Shown: piece after piece, positions 12,537 to 23,000 of the stretch
Numbering within the stretch: position 1 is the stretch's first letter
How the letters are laid out: each line of letters opens with the position of its first letter
DNA from: Azolla caroliniana
Lineage: Eukaryota > Polypodiophyta
NCBI GenBank assembly: GCA_043228905.1
Contig: JBHGNT010000007.1
Location: 13,640,001 to 13,704,000, forward strand
Direction of reading: 5' to 3'
Length of the DNA: 64,000 nucleotides
Made by a program: the position numbers and the translations under genes
Notes under the pieces: generated by a model
What the model saw: only the letters and a program-made list of their open reading frames with translations
The model's database searches: none
Told to the model about the DNA's origin: nothing

Positions 12537-12965
12537 TGGCACTCATATTATGCCTCGAAAGGATTTGAGGAAAACCCACGACCTTGTTATACACATATCC
12601 AATCCTTAACCATTGTAATAATATGCTTATATGTGTAGTTGTTAGAATCTATAATCTAATATCATAACAATATTCTATCACTCTACATTTTAGAATGACC
12701 TAGAATATTCTAGAGTGTTCTATATACTAGAACCTTCTAGATTACTCTATACTCTAGAATGTCCTAGATGATTCTAGAGTGTTCTATATTACTCTACAAG
12801 AACTTATAAATAGGGATTTATCAATCATCCCAAAACCAAATTGGTTCAATGCCATTCTATAGCTCTCTTTTGCCTAGTCTTTGTAATCCTTCTTACAGTG
12901 CAATATAGTATTTTCCTTTCAATTCTCTCTCTCTCCCTCCCTCCTTCTCTCTCTTTGTCTTGACA
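12529..12965 (+). mobile_element. 3' LTR of the chromovirus fragment
   Basis: It follows the polypurine tract directly, opens with TGTCA and closes with the exact inverted match TGACA. A TATA box (TATAAATA, 12805-12812) is well placed. Upstream of it lie repeated GAA/TTC blocks. No matching 5' LTR is in the window. Confidence 0.75.
12700..12795 (+). promoter_or_regulatory. Heat-shock-element-like cluster in LTR
   Basis: Perfect nGAAnnTTCn units occur at 12702-12711 (AGAATATTCT) and 12729-12738 (AGAACCTTCT). A segment containing TCTAGAGTGTTCTATAT is present twice, near 12710 and 12773. The cluster ends about 10-20 bases before the TATA box. The arrangement resembles heat-responsive plant LTRs; function is inferred. 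Confidence 0.45.
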
Positions 12966-13059
12966 CCATTGTTACCCGCATAGGTGTATGGGAGGGTTAG
13001 GTATAATGTGGAAGGTGCAATGTGTAATGTGAAATGTGAATATGTGAGTGTTAGGTAGG

Positions 13060-13376
13060 GTAAGTAGGTGTAACTACCCCCACTCGGCTTTTTGTAATGG
13101 TGAGATCTTGTACTATTTAAACCCCACCCGTCTCTCTCTCATTCTTATTCTCATTCTTTGTGTGCATCTCTTTCTCCTTCTCTCCCTCACATTTAAACCC
13201 CCTTGGGGGGGAACGCCCTACCGCCTACCCCCCTTGAGAGGAAGTTTCTCTCTCTTTCTCCCTCTACTTCTTTGAGTTTCTGTGTCTGTATCTAAGTGTT
13301 GGTGCAGCCGACGAAATGGTGCGTGTTCCATGAGAGGAGCTTCTTCAGTTTTCTCCACCCCACCTTCCCAGTGAGA

Positions 13377-13422
<46 letters not shown>

Positions 13423-13440
13423 CAGTTGTTGGGATGCCAA
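13060..13440 (+). mobile_element. LTR-like segment with pyrimidine-rich leader
   Basis: A TATA-like TACTATTTAAAC (about 13110) is followed by CT-rich leader sequence and AACCCCCTTGGGGGGG. An inverted relative lies at 18640-18970, sharing the ACTATTTAA box, the CT-rich leader and AACCCCCTTGGG. No coding capacity is seen. It could be an LTR, a TRIM or a promoter duplicate. Confidence 0.4.
13381..13418. repeat. (CT)n microsatellite
   Basis: Nineteen perfect CT units within the pyrimidine-rich leader. 13441-13800 shows no gene. Confidence 0.95.
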
Positions 13441-13799
13441 CAATCCTTTGTGGGTTCTCTTTACTTCTACGCTGATATTCCTACATTCTCTCTTTCCCTC
13501 TATCTCTTCTAGATCCAAGAGTTTCGTGTGTTTCTAGGGTCACCCATTACCAGAAAATCATTCTGATTGCTTTTCTACACCTACATCCCCACACCCTCAT
13601 CTGTCTCGATTTCCTAAAACCCCTATAGACAAAGGAAGGAAAGAGACAAATGCTAAAAGAAGAAGTGCTCAGAAAAGGACATGCAAATGTATCTCCCATC
13701 AAAGTATTGTTCAGATCTTTAGAAGATATTTGTGGGCACAAAGATTAATGGGGTTTTCGTCTGAGAAGGAGAGGACATCACTAAAAAGTATCTACTAAG

Positions 13800-14560
13800 G
13801 AGAGTCAGCCGAGATGTGGCCAAGAAATGGCCGAGTGCTGGCCGAGCGGCGGCCAAGATGCGGCCGAGATGCGATGGCCAAGAGACACAGATAGTGACGA
13901 CCGCAAATGGCCAAGAGACAGTCGACAAAGCCAAGATTTGGCCGAGACATGGCCGAGTGGCAGTCGTGAGATGGTCGGGGGACGGGATGGCCAAGAGAGT
14001 CGGCCAAGCAACGGTCGAGGAACAGTTGGCTGAGAAGCCAAAAGCATGGCTGAGAACCTGATAAGCATAGACGAGCGTTGAGAAACGATGGCCGAGGAAC
14101 TTCGACAGAGTGCAGAGAGACACGGCCAAATAGACGGCCATGGCTAGACAACTGAGACCGCCGAACAATAGTGGCAGACAATGGCGGACGAGAGTACGAC
14201 ACAGCCAAGAAACTACCGAGATGTGGTCAAGACACGATTGTGAGAGGATCGAGAAACGACCAAGAGACAGTCGACCAAGCATTAGTCGGAGGACAATTGC
14301 GAAACAACTAAGAGATGGTCGAGCCACGGTCGCGAGACGGTTGAGAGATAGTCGGTCGAGAGCCATCTGTGTACCGTCCGAGAGACGGCTGAGAAGCCGA
14401 GGATAAGCTGAGATTCGGCCCAATCATGGCCGAGTGCGGGCCGAGATGTAACCGAAAAGCAACAACCGAGAGTCGAACGTCAACCGAGACATGGCCAAGC
14501 GTTGGCCGAGAAACAGCCGAGGGACAACCGGCCAAGCGTTAGCTGAGGGATGCCTGCGAG
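13800..14560. repeat. Degenerate GGCCGAGA-type cryptic repeat tract
   Basis: About 760 bases built from imperfect 10-16 base units around GGCCGAGA, GGCCAAGAGA and GTCGAGA. The strong composition bias opens long frames on both strands (for example 234 codons on minus at 13719-14423, rich in Leu, Ser and Arg), but these look like by-products of the repeat rather than a gene. No exact period is visible by eye. Confidence 0.7.
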
Positions 14561-14854
14561 ACGATCGCGTTGTCGTGATGTGGCATGCCGAGTGTGGGAA
14601 AAATGTGGTGAAAGGGGGTCAAAATGTGTATGTGCAATGTGTGTGCACACAAAGTCAATTAATTGTGCACATGGAAAAGAAAAGGAAAAAGGAAGGGTGC
14701 AAAGGAGGTATAGAAACTCTTGTAAAAGAGAGAGGAGATATGAAAAGTAAGAGAGAGGAGAGGTGAAAAGTAAGAGAGAGGGGAGATGAAAAGTAGAGAG
14801 GACATAGACTATGGATTTGTAAATTAATAAGATTATTTTATAAATAATAAAGAG

Positions 14855-14935
14855 TTAATGGGCTAGTGGATGGACATATTGACTCCTAGCTAAAGGTGCA
14901 TGGTTCAAATCCGGTCTGACAATGTAGCAAGATTT
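14855..14935 (+). mobile_element. tRNA-derived SINE
   Basis: An RNA polymerase III A box-like ATGGGCTAGTGG (14858-14869) and a B box GGTTCAAATCC (14902-14912) sit about 33 bases apart. The stretch TTGACTC lies between them and GGTGCATGG directly precedes and overlaps the B box. The same layout with the same words occurs on the minus strand at 56068-56172, so both belong to one family. The tail is not clear. Confidence 0.6.
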
Positions 14936-15109
14936 AAGGAATTTTGTTCCCTTTTGTTCAGCGGCAAGCTCAACCGGATCCGGATCGGCTGAATAAGCTT
15001 GACCTAGATCGTAGCCAAATCGGCATCCGGACGACATCCGGAAGGATGAGCCAGATCGATATCCGGATGGTATCAGGATACAACCGGCCGGATCAGGGAG
15101 ACGGATCAA

Positions 15110-15441
15110 AGAGCTAGATTCAAGTGCGAACCGGAAGCCTAGTAGTAGCCTTGACTACTAGGTAATCATTGTCTCGTAGTTACTGTCAATCGCACATAGG
15201 AATATTGATGTATGTTGTACTTTTGTCAGTCCTTTTAAGGACTTGTATAAATAGTGTTGTTGTAGCACATTGTGTGTACAGAGTGTCCTTATTATTTTGA
15301 ATCTAGTTTTCTACGTTCTGCTCTCTCTCTGTCTCTCCTGTGTATATTCTGTGTTAAGCTTTTCCATTAAACCTTCACTTATCCTCTGTTGCTATCTGGT
15401 TGAGTCGGTTTGTAATACGCTTATGCATGCTGACTTTTACA
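15110..15441 (+). mobile_element. 5' LTR (3' part) of Copia-F
   Basis: The sequence just upstream of the primer site matches the LTR at 36503-36915. Both share GTCAGTC, then GGACTTGTATAAA (TATA box, near 15244) and TTCCATTAAACCTTC, and both end in CTTTTACA. The LTR start is uncertain; a CCGGAT-rich repeat at 14970-15100 may be its U3 region. Confidence 0.65.
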
Positions 15442-15452
15442 TGGTATCAGAG
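15442..15452 (+). promoter_or_regulatory. Primer-binding site, initiator tRNA-Met type
   Basis: TGGTATCAGAG, the standard plant copia primer site, lies directly after the LTR end TTTTACA. Confidence 0.9.
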
Positions 15453-15539
15453 TGCGAGGGTTGAGAACCTTTGTAGCCGACAGATGCTTTCGAAGACAAA
15501 CCCTAATAACCGGTAACAACAGAAAGAGAAAGGTATGGA

Positions 15540-17730
15540 CAGAGGTATGGCGAGTTCACTTCCAACAGAGAAGCTCGACCGGAGCAACTATGCGTCCTAG
15601 TCATATAAAATGCACCAGTACTTGCTGGGGCATTGTTATTGGAGCTACATGGAAGGAACCAACCAGGTAGCACCAGAGCCAACACACAAAGACTTCTCGG
15701 CATGGGAGCAAGGAGCGGGCCGAGTATTGTACTGTCTCGCGTCCGGTGTGCACGATCAGATGCTCAGCTACATCAAATATGCAAAAACGCCAAGTATTGT
15801 ACTGTCTCGCGTCCGGTGTGCACGATCAGATGCTCAGCTACATCAAATATGCAAAAACGCCAAAGGAGGCCTGGGAAAATCTCTGGAAGATCTTCGCCAC
15901 TAGTACCACGACATGGAAGTTGCAGCTCCGACAAGAGCTCAACAATATCCGATAGAGGGATATGTCTGTGACCGACTACACCAAGATAAAGGAGATTTGC
16001 GACGCGCTCGGATCCATCAATGTGATGGTGGACGAAGACGAGATGGTTCAAATCTATCTCGGTGGTCTAGCACAATGGTACGGGCCAATCCGAACAACAA
16101 TATGCATGCAGGAGAAGCCACCATCCTTCTTCGACTTACAATCCATGTTGATGGTTGAAGAAAACCACGCGAGTGGTTCGTGGACCACTCAATCGGACAA
16201 CCAAATGTTGTACACGGGGGCGGATTGACCCCGTGGGCGTGGAGGACGAGGTGGGTCGACACACAATGGAGGCGGCCGACAAGACCAGAACCGAAGGCAC
16301 AGAGACAGTGCCGACAACAGTTCCAGACCCTCCACAAGCAGGGGGAGTCAAGTCGGAGCCGGAAACCGGTAGTCGAAAACCGACATGGAATGCTGGTACT
16401 GTGGCAAGAAAGGCCACACAGAGAGCGAGTGCTGGAAGAAGCATGCCGATTCGGATAAATCCGGATCCGACAAGGCCGGACAAGGGAACCGACAAAGCTC
16501 GCACTACGTAGAAGGATCAGAAGGATCCGGAACCGGGAAGACCGGTAAAGGGCCAACCTTTGTGATGAAGCACAAGGCTAACTCGATGAAGAAGACTACT
16601 TCCAAATCGGAGGAAGTATGGTACGTTGATTCCGGAGCGTCCAACCACATGACAAGCCATGAAGAGTGGTTCTCTTTTTTGGAGAAACCGGAGACGACAC
16701 CCCTCACCCAATTGTGCATGTTGGAGAAGTCCCTTTAAGCCATGTCGGACAAAAGGGGAAGCTGATGAACGTACTACACGTTTCAACTATCACAAAGAAC
16801 CTGGTGTCGGTTGGACAAATCATTGACCAGGGGATGCAAGTGCGGTTTACGCACTTCGGGTGCTTCATCGAGGAAGAAGGTCGGATAATTGCGCAAGGGC
16901 GCAGAAAAGGGAGGATGTTCATCCTCAACACTAATGAGGTCGGCACCGCCATGTTTGCCAAAGGACTGAAGATTGAATCGGATATCGATCTCTGGCATAA
17001 GCGAATCGGCCACGTCAACTACCGGAGGCTTCAAGATTTGCAATCGTAACAAGTTGTGTTCGGATTGCCAAAGTTTAGTGGACGGAAGGCCCAAATATGT
17101 GAAGCCTGCCAACTCGGGAAGCAACACCGGCTTCCATTCCCCACCGAACGAAACTAGAGCCGTAACAAGCTTGATCTAATCCATTCGGATGTATGGGGAC
17201 CGACACAGAACATTAGTCTTGGCGGGAGTCGGTATTTTGTCTCCTTCATCAACGAATACGGCCGACACACGTGGGTCTATCTCATCAAGAAGAAAAGCGA
17301 AGTCTTCAACTATTTATGGAACCTTCAAAGCTTAGTCGAAAGGGAAACATAGAGGAAGATCAAGTGCCTGCAGTCGGATGGCGGAAAAGAATACTTTTCC
17401 GACCAATTCAACAATTATCTGCAGTAGAACGGAATTCCGAGAGAATTTAGTTGCAGATACACATCGGAGCAAAACAGTGTGGCTGAAAGGAAGAACCGGT
17501 CAATTGTCGATGCGGCAAGGGCAATGCTGGAGGAGAAGAGCATGCCCCAATTCTACTGGGCTGAGGCGGTCCGGACGGTCGTCTACATCCAAAACCGGAT
17601 CGGAGACAAGGTGTCGGCACATGAGTTGTATTTCGTGCGGAAACCGAATTTGAGACACCTTTAGATATTTGGTAGCATAGCATATGTGCATGTACCGGAT
17701 GAGAAGCGGAAGAAGCTAGATTCGAAGTTT
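15540..17730 (+). pseudogene. Copia-F gag-protease-integrase, truncated
   Basis: Order: gag (from a start near 15540, SLPTEKLDRSNYAS), zinc knuckle CWYCGKKGHTESECWKKHA (about 16387-16445), protease VWYVDSGASNHMTSHEEW with an intact DSG (about 16615-16665), GAG-pre-integrase with HKRIGHVNYRRLQ (about 16996), integrase core with RYFVSFI, SDGGKEYFS and FYWAEAVRT, then KRKKLDSK near 17715. There the copia sequence stops abruptly and a CGGCCGTC-type repeat tract begins. RT, RNase H and the 3' LTR are missing. A 70-base exact duplication in gag and several stops and frameshifts disable it. The body is the same family as the copia bodies at 29.3-40.7 kb. Confidence 0.9.
15723..15862 (+). repeat. Perfect 70-bp tandem duplication inside gag
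   Basis: 15723-15792 is repeated exactly as 15793-15862. The length is not a multiple of three, so it shifts the gag frame. Confidence 0.95.
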
Positions 17731-18540
17731 CGGCCGTCGTTCTTCTTCGTTGTTCGACCACCCGTTGTCTTGCCATCCGGCCGTGTCAGTCAGTCATTCG
17801 CTTTGTCTGGCAGCCCTGTTCGGCCGCTTGTCTGGTTGCTAATTGTTGGCCACTCTTTTTTTCATCACTCTCGACCTTCTTGTCTTTCCGGCCGCCTCTC
17901 AATTGGTATATGTCACTTCATCCGTCATTTTGACTGTCGACCTCGACCGCCTCCGTGTCTTCTTGACCGTTTCCGTCATTTCCCCTCCGTCCCTTGCCAT
18001 TTATGTCCCCATCTTTGTCGTTGTCGCTTTTTGGCATTTTCTTCCGGCCATTGATTGTTTAGGCGGCCCATCCGACGTTTCTGGTTATGTCTTTCCGTCT
18101 TTTCGGCTGCCGCTGTGACCATTCGACCGTTCTTTCGTCTCTCTTCTTCGTTGATCGCTGCCATTCTCACGCTTTCCCACACACGCACATTGTCGCTATT
18201 TCCTGTGCACTCGCACATACGTAGTCGCCATTTCTCTCACGCTCTCTTACACATCGTCATCACATAGCATTCATCGATTTCCATTTCATGTTTTCTCGCA
18301 TATCGTCATTGCGTAGCATTCATCGATGTCTTCCAAACATCGTCACCATTTCCCGCACATTGTCCGTCGCCCCTGATTCCTCAACTTCGTCTCGCACATT
18401 GTCAATTCGATTCCTTGTTCCCACACATATCACATATTGTCGTTTTCCAAACATTATCGTCGTCATTACTCGTACATTTACGCCATTTCTCACACATCGT
18501 GCAACCACATATCCTTCTTGGTCTTCTTCTACAAAGGGAT
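17731..18540. repeat. Degenerate CGGCCGTC / CACATCGTCATC tract
   Basis: Begins at the break of Copia-F. The first half is built from CGGCC, CTGTCTTTCC-type words, the second from variants of CACATCGTCATCATTTC. Long frames exist on both strands but carry no domain I recognise. Confidence 0.65.
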
Positions 18541-18639
18541 TCACCGTTGTGGTTGCCAAAAGAAGTGTTGAGGGGTTTATGGTGTTGATTGATGATGAAT
18601 GTTGATGGTGATGAAGATGATGAATGTTGCGGGGTGGTG

Positions 18640-18970
18640 GTGAGATTGATAAGCATTGTGGGGTGGGGGGTGGTGCCTAGAATGGCTCCACCCCCCTCCC
18701 AAGGGGGTTCAACGTAAGGCAAGGAGAGAGAGAGAGAGGGAGGGAGGGAGAACATCAAAGAGAGAGAGAAATGAGAGAGAACTTCTTCATTATTCATTCA
18801 TTCCCCATGAGGGGGTTAAATAGTTACAATGAGGTTAGATACATAGGGGTGCATGCCCCTCAAGACATCCACACACATCACTCACTCACACCCTTTCCTA
18901 TTTGTCCACTCACACTCACACTTACCTTCACACTCGTACTCGTATACATTTCACATACACAACAACAACA
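18640..18970 (-). mobile_element. LTR-like segment, inverted relative of 13060-13440
   Basis: On the minus strand this reads a TAACTATTTAACCCCC box, a CT-rich leader with several CT runs, and AACCCCCTTGGGAGGGGG, in the same order as the segment at 13.06 kb. The two face each other across about 5.2 kb that contains the SINE and Copia-F. Confidence 0.4.
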
Positions 18971-19389
18971 TTATAGTCTTTCACCCTCACTCATAACACT
19001 AAAATCTCCGTACATCTCATACGGTAATAACTGATCCATAAGTTGAAAGAAACAAATTGGTGCGAAAAGAGGAGCAACAATCGACATCTTGCAAGAACTT
19101 ATTGGTAGCTCCCCAAACGTGTCCAAAACCCACACTGGAAAACCATAGAGAGGTGCAAGTTAGGCTAGGAGATGGTTGCCAATATGTGAGTGGGAGAAGG
19201 TTCAATGCTTGCATTGCAATGGCTTGACCTTGACAACAAGGGACTCGAATGCTAATTGCTGCAAGAATTGTGGCTGCATCTTGCCATCATCCTGACGTGA
19301 ACCATAATCTTTTCATCATCTTGGTTTAGGAAATTTGGTTTTGTACAATTTTTTATGTATGAAATATTTTGTGGTGGGGAAATTGTTAA

Positions 19390-19610
19390 GTCGTAAGTTG
19401 ATTTGTTATTTGAAGGTTTAAGTTTTAAGTTTGTCTAATTTTTAAAGTTTAAAGTTTTGAGTTGGTTTGTTATTTTAACTTTTAAGTTTTAAGTCCTGTG
19501 TAATTGCAAGATCTTGGAAGTTTTAAGTTTTCATTTTGTGTTAAGTTGATTTGTTATTTTAAATTTTGAGTTTTGAGTTTTGAGTTCAATGTAATTGGAA
19601 GATTTTGGTG
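19390..19610. repeat. AT-rich degenerate triplicate
   Basis: Three loose copies of a 65-85 base unit beginning TTGATTTGTTATTT and rich in TTTTAAGTTTTAAG. 18971-19838 otherwise shows no gene. Confidence 0.5.
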
Positions 19611-19838
19611 GAAGTGATGCATATTGGTCTATGGTCTCGATGTCAAAAAGAAAATTCAAGTCTTACATTTTGGGTAGTTTTTGATGTCTTGCATTCGAGT
19701 TGGGCTTTGCCTCTGACTTGGTCGGGCGACTGATTTGAGTTGGGCGCCTGCTTTGTGAGAGTCGGGTGAGTTACGAATAGTCGGACGACAGAAGGTGTCA
19801 TAGGCCTCTTTATCATTTAGGAGCAAATAGACACGAGC

Positions 19839-19961
19839 ATACATACATACATACATACATACATACATACATACATACATGCATACATACATGCATACAT
19901 ACATGCATACATACATACATACATACATACATACATACATACATACATACATACATACATG
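19839..19961. repeat. (CATA)n microsatellite upstream of ARPC2
   Basis: About thirty CATA units with a few CATG interruptions, ending 122 bases before the ARPC2 start codon, so in its promoter or 5' leader. The minus-strand frame of Met-Tyr-Val-Cys repeats is an artefact of the microsatellite. Confidence 0.95.
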
Positions 19962-20083
19962 CAATCTATGTCTGTCTCTTCTCTTCTGTCTTTCTTAGGC
20001 CTTCCTGCTTTTGAATTGCTTCTTTCTTCTTCTTCCTTCCATTCCTCTGGTTTGATTGCTTGCTAGCTCGTTCATTCATTATC

Positions 20084-23000
20084 ATGCTGCTGCTCTCAGC
20101 TCCTGCTCGCGTCATACAACAGATTCTCATCCATCGCATCCGATAGTAAGTAATCCTCGTGTATCCCCCCCCTTCATTTCTGGCGTCTATGTTTTTTTTT
20201 TCCCTTTCTCCTGTTTGTTGGTAATGCAAACATTCCTTTCCCTTTTCTTTAGAAAATGGATCTATCTATCCTATATGCATATCTATTCTTTTTCTAGAAG
20301 ATCAATGAGTATATATGATTGTGAAATATACCACTGCCATTGTTTTCCTGCTGAATTCGATGTTTCTGTCCATTTCCTAACTAATCAAATTACTTGCCCG
20401 TTGAGATGTTCTCATGTATTTTCGTATATAAACAGTTATATATACACACGCGCACACATTTGTGGGAATCTAGTATTGTGCAGAAAAATATACACATTCT
20501 TTAAACTCAATAAAAACTTCCTCAAAATCACTTTTCTTTTGTCTTTTGTAAAATTTGCATAGATTTTACCAGTTTTGGAAATCACAAATTCCTCTGAAAG
20601 CAAGTTTATGTTCCCCATTTTCAGCCTGTAAAATACATTATACCTCACCACACATCATGCATATTCAAAATCAAAGGAACTTTCCGAGTCCTAGAGGGCC
20701 GGTGCTATATAATGTTACCATATTGACCTTGTTTCTAACATAATTTAATGTAAAAACTCTCAAAATATTGTTCAATCTTTTGTTATGTGTAACAATTTTT
20801 TTACTTGTGGTAAGTTTATTTTTATTTCGGCCCAATGTTTGTGATGTTGTTTTTACATCTAGTTTGGACCGGGCAATTGAGCTCGACTATCATCTTGTGG
20901 AGTTTGATGATGTACGATACCATATTCAGGTGCGTGTAAGGGCTTATTTCTATGCTGTTCAAACCAAATGTTGATAACAAATAGTTTGGAGCCCAATATA
21001 GCTGGGATTGCACAAAATGATGATTCATGAAGTCCCAAGAGACTGTGTATGCATTCTGAAGCATCAAAATGGTGATGCTGATTCTTTGTTATTATGGCTA
21101 GTACTGCAATTACGAATGACTTTAAATTCTTTGCAGGCCTCATCAAATGATGCTAAAGTAATGCTTTTGTCAATAGCTCTTCCTTCTCCACCTCCTGAAG
21201 TTGTTCTTTCAGGAGGCCTTCCCTTTGGTGCAATAGATGCAGTTAAAGCTTCATGTGGCTCCATAGCACAAATTATCGACCCTCCAGAGTCTGGTTTTCA
21301 CCTTACTCTAAAACTTGACCTCTCCAAACTTCCAGCCGATGAAGGTACACAATGGTTATTTATTTTCACATCAATATAGATATGGAAAATCTCTCAAAAT
21401 ACCGCAAAATTTTCTCTGATTCCCCCAACTTACTTTATGTTTTTTTATTTCCTCAAATGTTCCTTGTCATCTCCAGAAAGACAGAAAAATGGAATAAATT
21501 GAGCATGTAAATTCTCACATAGCACACATCATTAATTGAGATGGGGCCGACAAGGAGCATTATGGGAAATAATGAAAATATAAGGGTATTTCCAGAGATT
21601 GAGAAAAATGCAATGTTATTCTGAAGTTTTCATATATATATGATTGCAAAATCAAATCTCACCAGTTGGTTTTTATTGTAGACGATTGCATCCAGTTGAT
21701 GATTAGAGTGGCTTGTTTGCGAGCAATAGTAATGGGTGCACCTTTAAGGGATGTCTTAAAGCACCTCTTAGCCAAAGTTGTTTCTCCTGAAGCAGATCGC
21801 TTGATGGCAGTATTGCATCGACCAACAGAATCTTTCTTTGTTATCCCACAGGTGATATACTAAAATATATATAATTACTTCCAAACATGGAAATAATTTG
21901 TTATGTTTAATAAAAGTACATGTAGCATAAAGGAAAAACATTTATGGTTACATTGCTTTACAAATTTAGCATGCTCAGTTATTATTAAGCCCTCAGTAAT
22001 AGATGAGGAACGAGATAGTCACAATAGCTCAACCACTGCCAGAAACCATTAGCACATGAGATAGGGAATACTTGTGATTTACATTGCTTCACGGGCCATT
22101 CAAATTCGTTATCACATGCTTTATATTGAGATTTTCATTATGCCCTATTGTTTGTATCCTTTGAGCTGGAATCAAGGAAGCTTTGTTCTATATTTTCATT
22201 CAGATATTGATTTCAGCTCATAAGCTTTTCTTCACGTACATGCAAACCTGAACCGGAATCTGTCATAACTTTTATTGTTAGGCAATCTATACTTCTTCAC
22301 AGACATGATTGATACCACCTTTCCCATGCAGCTTGTTATGGTTTCATGTGTCAGCTTCTTCGATTTAGGAGAGTTGTTGGCAATTTATGTCTCCCTAGAG
22401 ATATTGGTCACTCGCTCTCTCTTAAGAATTGCTGTTTTCTACCTCTCGTAAAAAGCCACAAAACCTTCCTTTTTCCCACTTGAGAAGATAGATTTGTTGC
22501 AATATATTGCATATCTAACACTAGCTCAGAAAGTAGTTTTGATGGGTATGCACATAGTATCTACTCCTGGTACTCCAAAAGTGATGATTGTGGCTATAGT
22601 CTAGATACAATAAAGTTCAAATCTGGTAGGGAATTATTGTTTGAATATCTTCTATCATGGAATCCTAATTTGGGCATGATACAAAGTTTTTATGTGGCAG
22701 CCAGACAAGGTGACCATTGTGTTCCCTATGCGGTTTAAGGATAATAATGATAGTATACTCGCAACATCCTTTTTGCAAGTAAGTTTATTATGTGTCTATT
22801 TTCTAGTTTCTGTGTTCTGTATGCGTATACCTTTGGCACCTTTTTGTTCAATAAATAAGTAGTATTTCATGTCAAAATTCATAGGAATTTATGGAAGCAA
22901 GGCGCACCGGGGGATTACACAATGCTCCTTCTTGTCAATGGTCTCCTCAACCCCCGGCAGAGTTGAAGGGTGCACCTACTTATGCACTTGATGCAAATGC

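Noticed and set aside
13719-14423. 234-codon minus-strand frame rich in Leu, Ser and Arg
   Set aside because: The frame is open because of the biased GGCCGAGA repeat; frames on the other strand are similarly open and no domain is seen.
19656-19964. Minus-strand open frame with Met-Tyr-Val-Cys repeats
   Set aside because: It is the translation of the CATA microsatellite, with no independent evidence of coding.
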